Below are positions 10,897 to 23,735 of a DNA stretch of 64,000 nucleotides, one piece after another. The DNA lies in contig NC_037093.1 in assembly GCF_002994745.2 (NCBI RefSeq), positions 48,278,384 through 48,342,383 of the forward strand, given 5' to 3'. Made by a program: the position numbers and the translations under genes. How positions within the stretch are numbered: position 1 is the first letter of the stretch; the number at the start of each line of letters is the position of its first letter. The notes below the pieces were generated by a model, which ran no database searches, had not been told where the DNA came from, and was given only the letters and a program-made list of their open reading frames with translations. The stretch comes from Rosa chinensis (lineage: Eukaryota; Streptophyta; Magnoliopsida; Rosales; Rosaceae).

Positions 10897-13254
10897 ACAG
10901 AGTAATTTTCTTTTCACATGACTAGACCTTCTTGCAGTTTCATAAACCTGACATAGTACCCTTACCAGAAATTTCAGATTTGCTAGAAAAATTACGGCAA
11001 GTTGCAGTTAAATCACCGGCACTTTTACTATGTTATTTCCATTTAAAATTCCCCAAGCTTTGCAATTTCTTGAAATTCTTGGTTTTGCTAGAGGACCATT
11101 CATAGCAACGTTGTGCGCTGATGTGGACCCCTCTGCTTTCCAACGTAAGATTGTCTTATTAAAAGAAGTTTAACCACATTTGCCCAAAAAAAAAAAAAAA
11201 TTGGATTGACGGTTTAAATAGGAAGATGAGTAAAATCGTTTAAATAATTCTGCATGCCCACCCGGCAATCTCTATCCCAACTCTACTCTCTTTCCCTACC
11301 TTTCTACGACCAGTCATTTTCATTTACCCTAGGCTGATACCTGCCACTCCTTTGAGTTTGTGGCTTCATTCGGTATGTTTTTAACCTTTTTCTATGCTCT
11401 TTGAGCCAGACTATGTTGAATATCTGGCTTCTATACTGATAGTAATTTATTTGTATTATTAGATGATGCCCACATTTTTGGATCTATGTGTGTGTGGAGA
11501 GAATTTCTCTTGGCAAGCCATATTGGTTTGTGCATGATGCATTCCTCAGATTAAATAGTAGTCATAGTTGTTGAAGATAATTCCTCCATTATATTCATTT
11601 GATATCCTACATTATCTCATTGCACCTGTAACTTCTGTTTACTTTTTTTTCTTCCATTTTTTTCACATATGGCACTGTTGGAATCTTTATTATTAATGTC
11701 ATGTTCACTGTACTGTACTGTACTGTATTTTATTTATTTATTTTTTTTTTCCGGTTTTTACATCATCGTCATTTGTCCGTTTATTTAGTTTGTTACTTTT
11801 TGTTAAATGTTATTATCATTGTTCTGTATCTGACTTTTGACCGCAAAACAGGCCCCAGGTTGAAAGAATCAAAGATTGCCTGTCCTCCTTCTCAAGATGG
11901 TATGCATGCCTTTTGTTTTAAAGTTTGCGAGTAAACAAGTAAAGTTATCTTGGATTTACTTGGGCAGTCCGTTCTTAAGAAAAACGAGTTGTTGACTTTT
12001 AATAATGTAATAAGAAGACACTTTGTCAAACATTTGGATCAGTTTGTATCGTAGATCATTTTGCATTGCAGCTTCTTATGTTTAATAAACACTAAACTCT
12101 GACTTATTCGTTGTGTGTGCAATTCCAACTCCAACTTGTCCTTAAGCAGCTAAGTTGCAGTATCCCTTTTTTTTTTTTTTGGTAGCTAGATGAAATATTT
12201 GGTTTTTGAAGATCAGACCGGCCAATTCTTTTTATTTTTAATGTCACACAGTAGTTTATTTATTTTAGTTTTTGAAGATATCAATTTGTTCTACCTTGTT
12301 TGTGATGATCTTAGCTGACAGTTAATATGGACTTTTAGTTTTTGAAGATACCATTTTGTTCTATCGGTGTTGAATTCTTAATTTGGAAATAGAACTTACT
12401 CGAGCAATGCTTCTAAAGCAGGTTCATATTGGTCATTATTGCCTCGCTAAGAGACTTTTCTGTAGATGTGTATGGATTCTTTAGAATGTGAGAAAGGTTT
12501 TGTACTTTTGTTTCTTAAAGGAAAAAGTTGCATGCTTGATCACTTATAATGATGCCAGCCTTCAAGAACACTGATGCAACATGTACTGGATGCAGGTACA
12601 ATCACTCACATATATGTTATGTAATGAAGATTTCCAAAAATCTCCACTCTCCTTCCCTGACCAAACCTCATGGGCATGGTGATTGATGGGCATTTCTCAT
12701 TGATGGGTATGCCATGGGTGCTTACCTACTGTAAGAAATATGTTCATCTGTATTGAAATCATCTCTGTGCCCAGGTATTGCTGATGTTGAAGTCCTAGAT
12801 TCTGAAAATCAGTATATGTGTGCGTGTCTCTGTGTGTGTGTATATACATATAGTGAAAACTGGAAGCTTTCACAAAAATTCTGGTCGCATATAAAGATGC
12901 AATAATCAGACAATGATGACTGTCTATTGTGATGTGTGTAATGATAATGCTAGGGATCTAAAATCTTTGTTTTTTTTTTCTAACTTTAACGCCGTGCTTC
13001 AATCTTAGAAACAAACAAGCTTATCCTTTGAATCCCCCATTTCCCATAGTGTTTTTTCAATAAAGATTCTTTCATGGCATTTTCAAGGCACTGGTTCAAA
13101 GAGTTTCCTGCAGGTTTTGTTATTCTTCCTAAAAGGATTTACGTCTTGGATAGTTTGATATGCTTATCATCTTGACATATAGTTAGCTGACTTTCTCTGC
13201 TTAAACTTCAGATCACCATTTCTTTTGTCTGATTGTTTAGGTCACCTGAATTAA
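8695..13254 (+). CDS. Tentative spliced gene of small, mostly phase 1-1 exons, function unknown
   Basis: Hand-built model: exons 8695-8752, 8910-8963, 10092-10142, 10462-10518, 11094-11144, 11852-11899 and 13241-13254, total 333 nt, 110 residues. Every junction has GT..AG, and every internal exon starts and ends in phase 1. The product starts MSWARGSSRSRKKKGSPALG and is basic at the N-terminus; no domain was recognised. Exons 3 and 6 and the introns before them look like old copies of each other. Exons 4 and 5 share a DP(F/S) core. An alternative last exon could use 13233-13454, which is open in another frame. Only the first two exons and the exon 3 and 6 boundaries look strong. It might also be a decaying or non-coding transcript. 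Confidence 0.35.
10223..10365 (+). repeat. Direct repeat, about 47 bp, period 96
   Basis: A block starting CTATTATAAGAGAACCCC and ending ATTACCCTTAG occurs at 10223-10269 and 10319-10365, nearly identical, within an intron of the tentative gene. Confidence 0.85.
10553..10820 (+). repeat. Diverged tandem duplication ending in GTGATTGAAGATAACTTC
   Basis: Two copies, about 10553-10638 and 10700-10822, share CTCGGAATTTC/CTTGGAATTTC, a run to AATAC.ATG and the block TTTTGTGATTGAAGATAACTTC. The second copy is expanded by a T-rich tract and a (TG) run. Confidence 0.65.
10865..10894. repeat. (TA)n microsatellite
   Basis: About 15 TA units in an intron of the tentative gene. Confidence 0.95.
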
Positions 13255-16200
13255 AGGCTTTACAAATCAACGGTTACAAATTTGCACTAGCAATTGAAAT
13301 CAGCATCAGAAGAGCAAGACATTGTTCCAGGGAGAGAGGCTCTGAGTTCGCCATTTATGGATCCGACTTTGAGCTACACAGAAGTCACATAACTTGGATA
13401 TTTAGAATTACACCTCCAAAGCGATTATGTTGCATCCACATTGCTCCAACCTAAAAGGTACGGAAAGGAGAGGACAATGATCAAAATAAGATATAGACGG
13501 AAGTGCCTCACATTAGCTTGAGGAAAAGATTTTTCACATGAGATACAGCTTGCTCATGAAGAAACACTACTTCAAGCTGCCCTCATTCTTCCTCCAAAGA
13601 AGCCTAATAACTCCAAAGAAACAAATTAGGGAAGTGGCCGCCTGAAACCTAGCTAGGATCCAGGACAATTAGGAGTGCAGCGTTCAGTTTTACTACCTTT
13701 ACCGACAATATATATTAATTGGATTCGAGGTATGCTAGATTTAAAAAAAAAAAAAAATTCCATGTGTAGTGTTCGAAGAAATATTACAAGCCTGTAGATG
13801 GTGAATACATACGATGGTTCCTTACAAAAAGTGGAGTATATCATATGTATTGTTACTTTGTTCAGATACAGACTTCTGTAGCACATCTACACTATGGTCT
13901 ACAAATAATGCTTTTACTCTTCTGTCTGTCTTTCTTTATCCCCCCGCCTCCTTGTGTTTTTGCCTCCTCAGACAGGGGGCTGACTTCAACCCTTTTAAGC
14001 TTTCAGGTTGTTTACTAATTTGGGCACAAACCACGTGCCTATATCGGTTGCTTTTAAGTTAATCCTATGTTCCAAATTCTAGGTTTGAGAGGTCTGTAAG
14101 TGCTTTCTAGTCTTGTTTCTTTTTTTGTGAATATATAGTTCAGGCCGCCTTACCAAAGATCAAACCCTTCAGTTTTTTCTGTTTTTCTTTTTTTGATTAA
14201 AAATATAAATCCCTTTCCCTGGTATAAAGTCTGCATCCTCACTTGTGGCATGCCAACAGGTTTTTCGTCGCACTCAAAGCAGTCATTTATGTATCCCAGG
14301 TTGATATTGCACATCTGATAGTTTGTAGTGTAAAATGTGTTCCTCTAGGCTACTGAAGGTGCAAGAGTGTGGCTTCTCAACAAGTTGTTTGTTGCATTCA
14401 AAGCAGTATGGTTTTATGTATCCAAATTACATTTCTAATAGTTTCTGCAATATGTAGGATATGATGACACTTGAATGAAACAAAACCAAAGAGTGATCTT
14501 TAGTTGCTGTTTTTGGACAACCATTTTTATTTCCTCTTTTCTGTTTTTATTTTTAGATGTGTTTTCCTGGGCTGCCGAAGGTGAAGAAGTCGCTGGGGCG
14601 TCAAGGATTTTTGTGGTTGACTACATTCTAATGAGGTTTGAGGAATGTATTCATGATTCCAGTCAATTGAATTCTCTTTTAGGATGGTTTCAAATTTAGA
14701 GTCAATGAGTTTGTAAGTCCAAGAGACCCAGACAGTTCAACGCAGGAGGTGCAGAACTGTTCTCAGTTTCCTAGTACATGTTTCCTACCCAGTTCTTCCT
14801 ATATAGCTCAATCCAACTCCTTTTGTCTCTGAACTCAACAGGTTATTGCTAAGACAAATGGGGCCAGATGCATAGAGTGCACTAGCAACATTAACGTGAT
14901 GATCTCCACTTTTGATTCTGTTCATAATGTATGATTTTTGGATTACACCAGTTCAATTTTCATTTTAAATGGGTTCTTTTATGATGACAGATGCGAATCA
15001 TTTTGTTTTGGGTTAGGATTGAGACTTCGGTGGTTCAAAACTTCTACAGACCAGTGTCTATTATGTTGCATTGTTATAAAACATCTTGTTAAGACAACCA
15101 GTATTATTCTCTGGTTTAATGTCGAACACACGTGTTGAACTATTTATTCTTTTCTATCTACATTGAGCTGCACCTATTTTTACCACAGAGATGGGGATAT
15201 AATACTTGTACTAAAAGCGGGATATTAGAATAAGCCAATACAACCTGCTTTGAGCTGAAGATGCACCCAACCACATTTTCATATCTATTAGATGTAAGCG
15301 AATTTTTTTAACACCATGATTTTGGAAAATTTCTCATGCTGGCTTCTAACTCTTTTTGAGTTTTTTGTTAAGATTTTGCTGTTAGTAATTTTAGTGTCCC
15401 TATTAGTGGAATGTAACAGACTTTTGTAGAACCGATGTAAGCAGATGGTGAAGAATTTAACCGATGCATTTTGCAACACCCTGTACTTATCTCTGAGATG
15501 GTAGTGAAGATTGCAACCCACGCGCTCATGCTGAGATATGAAGTCACTACTTTGAGATTCTACGTTTCAGAACAGAGGCTTCATTGTTTCTCCCCTCTTA
15601 ACCACATTTGACTAGTTCATTTGTCTTGTATAAAACAAACAGCCCTTGTTAGAGACTACATTTTCTTAAAAATCTCTCCAAAATGGCATAGGAATTACGA
15701 TAACTAACTATTGGAGTTGCTCTTATAAATTAAGCGTGCATATCACTGTCTGTGTATCCAATTTTCAGATCTCGAGTTAAACAGTGTTACACGTAATAAA
15801 TTCATATAGTAATGCATATATAGGAGATTTGGAACTCTAGTATACGGTGATGATCTTTCAAAGCCTGAGATGCACACAAAACTTTGCTTCAAAATCCAGA
15901 ACTTACAAAACCCTCAATCATTACTTCTGGGAAGCCAAGGGCTTCACCATTTTTTTAGAGGACGTATATGTGACTTTACCAGCAAGATATCAGTATCCTA
16001 CATGATCTTTATCTTCTGACCCCTTAATCTACATGATCTTTATCTTCCTACCCCTTAATCTACATGATCTTTATCTTCCTACCCCTTAATCCACCCTCAC
16101 CTATTTGGCTGACTTAATTCATTTTCCTCTCGGTGGACTCGAGTGATTTCTTCTTTACTTGCTTTCTGGTTTTTCTACGAGGCATGTTTTTCAGAAAAAG

Positions 16201-16883
16201 AGAATATAAGAACATGTCCATCTGATACTGAGAGTAATGGATAAAAATGACAATAAAGCATAAATCAATGTGATCAATTTTAGTAGTTCCTTTAATAGAA
16301 CTAAAGGAGGAATCGGGTGTGAATCTTGTAGTGATTTTAAGAGAATCTAAGCCTTTATTCATCAGGAAGCTGATAGAGAGGTATTAATAATCCTAGTGCT
16401 GCCTAGTGCCTCTGGAGAAAAAACGAAAACAAAGACAGCACCATTTTGACACAAATTGCATATTTCACTTTATATTTTCATAATTTAAACAGTTGATTTC
16501 ATAAATTACCCCTAAATTAGGGCAGATCAAAACCTGAAATTAAAAAAATAAAATAAATTTATAAAAATAAAATAAAATAAAAACTGATTTTGTGAAAGCA
16601 AAGAAATTGCAAAGTAGCCCTAATTTTGGCTACCAATTTCTATCTCATAGGATGAGCCCAGCAATAGATGCAAGACGTCATAATAATTCTATACAAAGAC
16701 CATATCAAGACTAAATTGTGCCTCCAGTTCTAAATGAAGTAATTAGTGATACATGGCAATATTCTAGTTGCTAATAGGTTTAGACCGTTTAGTGCATAAG
16801 AAGCACTGGATATGAAAATTATATAATCTGATATTGACTTTTGTAGCATTACTCTAATAATACATGCACAGAACAAAGGCGTG
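13255..16883. other. Gene-free stretch with small repeats
   Basis: No convincing gene was found. A diverged tandem duplication lies at about 14250-14465: two copies of roughly 125 bp share a CAAAGCAGT block, TTATGTATCC and CTGATAGTTT/CTAATAGTTT. At about 14685-14760 a short open run reads DGFKFRVNEFVSPRDPDSS, which might be a transposase-associated relic but is too short to call. A 31-bp unit is tandemly repeated three times at 15998-16090. The last part (16370-16883) is AT-rich and probably contains the 3' UTR of the transporter gene on the minus strand. Confidence 0.6.
15998..16090. repeat. 31-bp minisatellite, three copies
   Basis: The unit CTACATGATCTTTATCTTC plus YTGACCCCTTAAT-like sequence starts at 15998, 16029 and 16060 with only one or two differences between copies. 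Confidence 0.92.
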
Positions 16884-19800
16884 CTATGAATGGGCAGTTG
16901 AATCTGGACCTGATGAACCACCAGGTTCACTAATTGAGCTACTATTTCTATTATTTCCATTCTCTAATTCTAGTGTAGCTCCTTCCGACCTCTTAAAAGC
17001 ATCAGAAGGAATATTAATGCCAACAAATCCAATCATAACAGCCACAGCTCCAAAGTAATCAGCAAAATGAGGAGCATGGCCAGTCACGGAGTCTACAATT
17101 GCTGCCAACGGAACTTGTATTGATAGACCAGCTGTTGCTACTGTGGTTGTTGTTAGAAGAACAGCCTTGGCCCATAAGTAATCGCTCAGAACGTTATCCA
17201 GCAAACCTAAACACATGGAAGAAAAAAAATAACCATGTAATCTAGTATTGGTTAAATATGAAATAAGAAGACAATAATAAACCTCATACGATTTCAGTAT
17301 GCTAGTTTAATTTCAACATGTAAATGACAGAACCAACTTAGGAAGTTATACAATGCTTGTCTTTAGGCTCTAATTACAGCAGCTTAGTAGCTTGTGGCTG
17401 AATAAAGTAACTAATGATTCAATCCTTGAAAGGGTACTAGAAGCTATGAAAGTATGAAGTGACGAATATATACGAACAGAACAAGGAAATTAGTACCAAC
17501 TACCAACGATCCATATATTCACAGTAGCATAGTGAAGAAAATGAAATGTTGGTGGGACGAAAGTCGTCTGATATTTTATTCAGTGAATGCTAGGTACTTA
17601 GAGATTACATCCCATGATAAGAGATAGATGATAGGCTCTAGCTGAATTCCTTTGTGTCTCAACTCTCAAGCCAACTATACTTGTAACTCGCCCAACTAAG
17701 AGGGTTAAAAAAGCATGCAATAGGGCAAAAAATCAGTATTGCGCCTCATTGAAATAGTCCTACTGAGTAGGTATGTTAACAGTTCGTAAGTGACACAAAC
17801 TGGTAGTTTTAGAATTCAATTTGACAGTTTGACTTAAACATCTGAAATGTAGGATCATCTGAATGCATAAACCTTGGAAAAAAAGGCTACGGCCAGAATC
17901 TAAATTTTAAAAAAAATCTTTTTCCAACATATAGTAAGGCCACCATAAAGCAGTAAGAACATCAGTAAAGGCCAGACTAATTTTTTGCCTTTCACACCAA
18001 ATCAAAAAAACTCATTACAAGTGGAAATGTACAATTGCTTATTCAACTCAAGTTGATAGCTGATGGCTGCTGCATTGACCATAGAATATACCTATACCTT
18101 TCTATATTTAAATAGTTGGATACCATACATCTTGACACTTTCATGTAAAAATTTAAATGTGGGAAAATCTAAATGCATCTAAACCGCAAGGGAAAAAGGC
18201 AAATGCCAGAATCTCAACTCCAAATAATCTCTATTGGCAAATGAAAACCCTATAGACAAGAGCATCAGCACCAGATCCAATAAAAAATCACAATACAATT
18301 GCTTATTCAACCAAAGTCTATTAAAACCTTGTCAATTTAAGAGATTATGCTTGATTTAACAACTTGACAACAAAGTAAAACAAAGTTGTAGCCAAACAGT
18401 AAATTCAATGTCCCTAGCTCTATCTATAACCCATGATATAACAAGAGAAAACCAATAGATGCAGGACCTTATCAAATTGCTGGACATAAATCAGTTGATC
18501 CAAAAGACTAAGTCTCTAATTAATATCAACTTACTTTGTGCTTCTGGTTCTGATTAAAGTAATAAGTGAAGTATCGTCCTAAAAGGATGTTAGATGCTAT
18601 GAACTCAGGTAAACAAGTACCAACAGTCACATAAGTAGACTGGAAATAGATGGTTTATTCATCCCAAAAAAAAAAGCACATCATATCTTTGCATGTACAA
18701 CAGAACAAACATAAGCATATTGATGTAGAGAATCAATGATACTAGAGGGCAGAGGCAATATAGTTTTCCAATCTTTATAAGGCAGATGCATTGCAATATC
18801 TTAGTTGCTAAAGGTTTATTGAGACCAAATGAACATAAGGAGACTTGGTAACAAAACTTAGGAATTCATATCAACATCTGTAGCATTACTTGTCTAAGAC
18901 CCCATGTCTAAATAATTAGGAAAAACAAAGGCATTCATTAGTACAGGTATCCCCAAGTCATAAGGCATATGACATAAAAGTAGATTACGAACCTTTACCA
19001 ACAATGAGACCAAGCTGCTTCCAGGTCAGCATATAAAAGGGTTCCAACTTTGAGAAATGCAGTACAAGGGCAACTGGAAGAAATATTAAAAGGTTAGAAA
19101 GCCCTAAAAATCCGAGAAACTGAGCCATACTAGCACGACCACTTTTCTCATCATCCTCATCAGGTAACTTCTTGCGAATGAGGGTAATATACACAGAATA
19201 CAAAGCTGCTGAGACAAGAGCAAGTATGTCTCCCAGTAGAGGGTTTGAAGCAATTGCACTTAGAGTAGTTCGTGAGTCACCGAGGCTGACAATTATCGTT
19301 CCTCCCATGCAAAGAAGAACACTGAAAAGCTTCACCAAAGTGAAGTTCTCACCTAAGAATGCAAGAGAGACCAAAAAGGTGAACAGGCTGGATGCACTGC
19401 TTAAGATGGTATTTGACTGCAAGCAACAAGAACCACGAACCAATCAGACCAGAATGCTCAAACAGAACAATAAACTGAAGAAGCAAGACAAGTTTACAAA
19501 ATGCTTACTGTGACTGTAGTATACTTCAATGACAAATTGAAAGTGAGCTGTGCGAAAAACCAAAATGGGGAAATCAATAGGCTAACTTTTGCCACTCGAG
19601 TACGTGTCCAACGCCCTTTTTCATCCACTTGCTTATCAGCAACTTCATCGATTTCAGACAGATTCGCTGATATCCTAATAGGCTCATACGCCACAACTTT
19701 CACTTCTCCATCAATAACTTTTCCATGCCCGCCAATTTCTCCCTCTTCTACATGCACAGAAGCATCATCAGTTTTCGCAACAGCATCACCGTCTCCAAGA

Positions 19801-20075
19801 AGAGTGGATTGCTCCGACTCCACCAACTCTCGCAAAGGACTACTCTCCTTACTTTTCCAAAACCAAAACCCTCCGAACGAATCCTCCAAATAGCGCCCGG
19901 CTTCAACCAAGGGAATGTAGATCACAAACAATGAATTGCATATGTAGGTAATAAGAAAAGGGGACACACCGGCATCCACAACCGACTGTACGACAAAACT
20001 AGCAGCTATCCAAATAGATGCAACAGCAAATATGTATATCAAACCTAAAACCCACTTCAAACCTTCACTTTTCAT
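16884..20075 (-). CDS. EamA / SLC35F-type multipass membrane transporter
   Basis: Three exons, 20075-19509, 19416-18993 and 17206-16884, give 1,314 nt and 437 residues with GT..AG sites and matching phases. The protein has the ten-helix drug/metabolite transporter layout: helices near residues 9-27 and 36-52, a long acidic cytosolic loop (about 62-150), then paired helices including SLLISPFWFFAQLTFNLSLKY, the SNTILSSASSLFTFL entry to the second EamA repeat, and FADYFGAVAVMIGFVGINI near the end, followed by a hydrophilic tail rich in Ser and Asn. The family moves nucleotide sugars, metabolites or related solutes across endomembranes; the substrate here is unknown. Length and intron positions fit the plant SLC35F5-like group (Arabidopsis At3g07080, which I recall as 438 residues). 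Intron 2 is long (1.8 kb). An unspliced 5' leader, possibly with a UTR intron, probably extends to about 20450. Confidence 0.92.
17207..18992 (-). repeat. Intron 2 of the transporter gene, built partly of old duplications
   Basis: Two diverged copies at about 17820-18055 and 18130-18325 share CCAGAATCT..A, the GCATAAACC/GCATCTAAACC block and ACAATTGCTTATTCAAC. Sequence at 18460-18940 also resembles 16660-16880 beyond the last exon: TTCTGATTAAAGTAATAAGTG versus TTCTAAATGAAGTAATTAGTG, and ATCTGTAGCATTACT versus TTTGTAGCATTACT. No extra exon was seen. Confidence 0.5.
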
Positions 20076-21745
20076 ATCTACTCAATGAGCCAAATCCAAT
20101 CAAAATCAGCTCTTTATATTCACAACCTTTACAAAGCAAACACTCTGTTTATAACCAATGCCCATTTCACCACCAAACCCATATATAACCTGAAACCACA
20201 GAAACCCACCAAAGATTGAAAAAGCAACATACTTTAGTACAATAACGATTGAATCATTCACACCCAATATCTTATGCATGTAAATCCTATACCGTTATTA
20301 GCGCATTGGAATCGTATTAGATTGAACCCAGAAGGGAAAAACTATTGAATTTGCATGGACAAAGTGTTCAAACTGAGACGAACCCATCTCCGATTCACCG
20401 TGTTGAAAACGTACCTGGCATAAGAGTCGTGTTAGATTCAGAGAGAGAGAGAGAGAAAAGGGTTAACAAATATTCTTTACGGGTCGAACGAAATTAGAAA
20501 GTGGTGGCGGGTACATATCATATTAGCACGGTTAGTTATGATGTAATTTTTTTGTATATATAAATAATATCGGAAAAATTAAGTAAAAAATTAAGACAAT
20601 TTTTTGCCAACGAAATATAGTCTTCAAAGATTGAGACTTAATCTATTGATGAAAGTTCGATGACAATTCTTAATTTTAGACATTTTATTTTTAACTTTAT
20701 GAATCTATTTAAATAAAGTAATTTTAAATCTAAAATGTATAATGAGAATAATTGAGATATATAATTTATGTTGAGGATGTGGAATCTAGGAGAAAGCAAA
20801 TGAATTCCCAAGTACTCAATCCGTATACATAAACTAAAGTTTCAAGTTTGTAAAGAACGTGATGGGAATCTTGTTACTCTTTACTAAATCCTTGTTTGAA
20901 CTGCCAACTCCATCCAAATGGAAAGGCTAAAAATTACTTGATCCTAGCCTTTTTATTCTCAGACCAAAAAAAAAAAGCCTTTTTATTCTGCTTAGAACAC
21001 CAACTGCATGCCTTCATCATAAGTAAGGTATTGGACTATATATGACTAGCTCTTAGTGCTGTCTTCTACCTCATCGTAGTGTCAGGCAAATATGAGAAGC
21101 CGTTTGGGCCATTTTCAGTCAAATTTGGTTACTGTAGCCTTTTCCCCTCTACTATGTACCCTGACCTCCAATTGAAAATTCATGTGAAGGAAGCTAACCA
21201 ATGCACTTAGCTGTTGTACTTGCCATGGTGAGGATGAAGCATATATATGAGGCATGCATACTCTCATTAATCTTGATTGAAATAGCAGGAACAGTTCATT
21301 TTATGAGGCAATTTTTAACTAATTGAAATTATTCAGGCTTTTAGAAAACTTAGAAGCAAGTGGTTATTGAATGATGAACAACATACTCAAGAGCTTATCA
21401 TTGTCAATGATGTCTTGCGAGTCATAAGTGTGAAATACATATGGTCTCTCTTAGTTCAGCAAACTTCCGCAATGTCGATGTACACATGAAGATCATCTAG
21501 GTATTTGAAACCAGTTTTTTTTTTTCAACAAAAAGAAAAAGAAAAAAAAAAGATTTGAAACCAGTTCCATCACATTTTCTTGGTCCATAAATATTAGCTT
21601 CATCGATTCATCTTGCAGGAATGCAATCACTGATCAATACAAGGACATAAAATTTAGTATGGACACAATTTGACGTGGCCAGCTCGTACACAAGGAACAG
21701 AATCATAGGGACATAAAATTTAGTATGGAGCAGTACTTTCCAATT
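20076..21745. other. Promoter of the transporter gene and intergenic DNA
   Basis: 20076-20470 is the likely 5' UTR and core promoter of the transporter, with a short GA run near 20440-20456. 20520-21740 is AT-rich intergenic DNA with poly-A/T tracts and no coding signal; the last 100 bases (21640-21745) are probably 3' UTR of the kinase gene and contain a repeated GGACATAAAATTTAGTATGGA word at about 21642 and 21709. Confidence 0.55.
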
Positions 21746-23735
21746 TTACAATGAAGCAGTACTTTCCAACTTTGACGTGGCTGCATTGCTCCTTGACGTT
21801 GAGCCCCATTCTATGGCTTCTGCCACAGCTCGTTCGCGTTCCCTTACAGTTTCTTCATCCTTTGGATTCTCATCTTCTACGTTGGACATTTCTTCATCAT
21901 CAGATTGTAGAGGCGAGCCGGGAACACTTTCGTCATCATCAGTCCCAAGGAAACTGAGAGCACTGACCACATCACTCATTAAGGGGCGAGCCGGGGCTTC
22001 GTCATGAAGACACATTGCTGCAACTGCAACTGCTTGATTCAATGCTCTTACCGGATAGTCTCCTTGAAGAAGTGGATCAGCTAATTCCGGAAACTTATGA
22101 GGATCCTTAAATACTGGCTCTGCCTGTTAAAACACCAAAAATAAAGATGTCAGCATATGCTAAATTCTATGCATGAGTGTCTTGCATGAAGTGCCAAATG
22201 GTCTATGGGGTTATAGATACAAAGCTTACCCAAGTCACTAGATTTTGCTCCCTTGTTGGCCTTGTGGTGTCAATTGCTCTTCTTCCGGTGATCAGTTCTA
22301 ACAACACAACTCCAAAACTGTACACATCCGACTTAACAGTCAGTTGGCCTGTTCTTTGGTACTCTGGGGCACAATACCCGTACGTGCCCATTATTCTTGA
22401 AGATACATGTGTCTTGTCTCCAACCGGTCCAAGCTTAGCTAGCCCGAAATCAGAGAGTTTTGCATTGAAATGGCCATCTAATAAGATGTTTGAAGATTTT
22501 AAATCGCGGTAAATAACAGGAGGATTCGCCTTATCGTGCAAGTATTCTAGACCCTTGGCAGCTCCTAGAGCTATCTTCATTCTCTTGAACCAATCTAATG
22601 GCTTTTGCTCTGATGGGAGGTCTGTATATCCACATTACAACATGATGTGTCAGACATCAGTAGTGTAGTTATTGGATATAAAATTTACACATGCATATAA
22701 TAACTAGAGTATTTCAATTCATTTCCATCTGCTTTTTCAAGTTTCTATTATTACTGTATTAGTCTAAGAGGGGGAGAAAAGCAATTTACACAAAACGAGA
22801 ATAGTACCTAATAAATGGTCTTCCAAAGATCCCAAAGGCATGTATTCATACACCAGAAGTCTCTGATCACCATCAGCGCAATATCCGATAAGATTCACTA
22901 AATTGTCATGGTGTAAGAGGCTCAACATCAACACCTCAACAAGGAACTCTCTATTGCCTTGCAAGCCATTCCTATCAAGTTGCTTCACAGCTACAATCTG
23001 AACCAAAAGAAAGCAGAAAGTATCGATCACCGCTCAATGTTGCAAGTAAATTTGATTGCAATAATGAAGAGGATATATAAACGGCTCAAAAGCTATGCAT
23101 TTTGCCTACCTGTTCTGTTGTTTCAAGCTTCCCCTTATAAACTCTTCCAAATCCGCCCTCGCCTATCAGACATTCTTGTCGGAAGTTCTTTGTTGCTGTT
23201 GCCAGTTCCCGGAAGGTGAAAGTTTGTGCAGCAATATTATGACCCCCATCTTTATTGGCATTTGCATTGGCATTCTTATTGTCTGTGGTTTGCTCAGCAG
23301 CCGGTGCTTGTTTAGGCACTTCTGTTCATATATAGAATGAAGAATCAAATTAAAAAGCATCAATAATGCAGCAAACTCTTAATTTCCAGGACATTACAGA
23401 TATATACTTTAAACTAATTAACTGAAAAGCAATTGCCCAATTGGAAAAACAAGACTCATATGGAACACAGAAGAAATATATGCAACCAATAGATAACGAT
23501 TAGGTCCAAAAAGATTTATCATGCATGTCGGGGAATCGGTCACATGCAAAAACAATCATATATAGTGCTTACGTACATGACCATTAGGAAGCCGAAAAAT
23601 GAACTTACCAGCAGGTGCTACATTATTAGTCGGTTCCCTTTCGGAAGGAGTCAAAAGTTGTTCTCTCTTCCCACTATTTGATCTTTTGGCAGATGCTTTC
23701 TTTTCATGAGATGAAAAGCACGAAAAGCAACTCAT
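21746..23735 (-). CDS. Receptor-like cytoplasmic kinase, RLCK-VII / PBL24-25-26 type
   Basis: Five exons, 23735-23609, 23321-23110, 22997-22808, 22621-22230 and 22123-21746, give 1,299 nt and 432 residues with consistent phases. A Ser/Thr kinase domain spans about 88-365: Gly loop IGEGGFGRV (95-103), ATP-binding Lys in VAVK (118), catalytic loop YRDLKSSN (Asp216), DFG (234-236), activation segment with [10 protein letters not shown] (255-264). All catalytic residues are present. There is no receptor or membrane segment. The N-terminus MSCFSCF has two cysteines suited to S-acylation and lacks the Gly needed for myristoylation, so plasma-membrane anchoring is likely. The C-terminal tail is acidic and Ser-rich. 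Such kinases relay signals from pattern-recognition and other receptor kinases. I started at the Met of MSCFSC; an in-frame Met lies ten codons upstream. Neighbours suggest the PBL26 (At3g07070) position. Confidence 0.93.

Larger units (their letters stand above)
9580..11900 (+). repeat. Diverged intragenic duplication (about 9580-10143 and 11320-11900)
   Basis: The two segments align along much of their length. Both contain CCTTTTGAGTTTG-like starts, GTGCATGATGCATTC-like blocks (CTGCATGATGCATTC in the first), a GAAGATA.TT stretch, CTTTGTCCATTAGTCCGTTTATT versus GTCATTTGTCCGTTTATT, and an AAAACAG/GAAACAG acceptor leading into exons 3 and 6 of the tentative gene. Identity is partial and broken by indels. 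Confidence 0.6.

Noticed and set aside
14685..14760. Short run DGFKFRVNEFVSPRDPDSS resembling a transposase-associated domain
   Set aside because: Too short and without the expected downstream motifs; only a weak hint of a CACTA-type relic.
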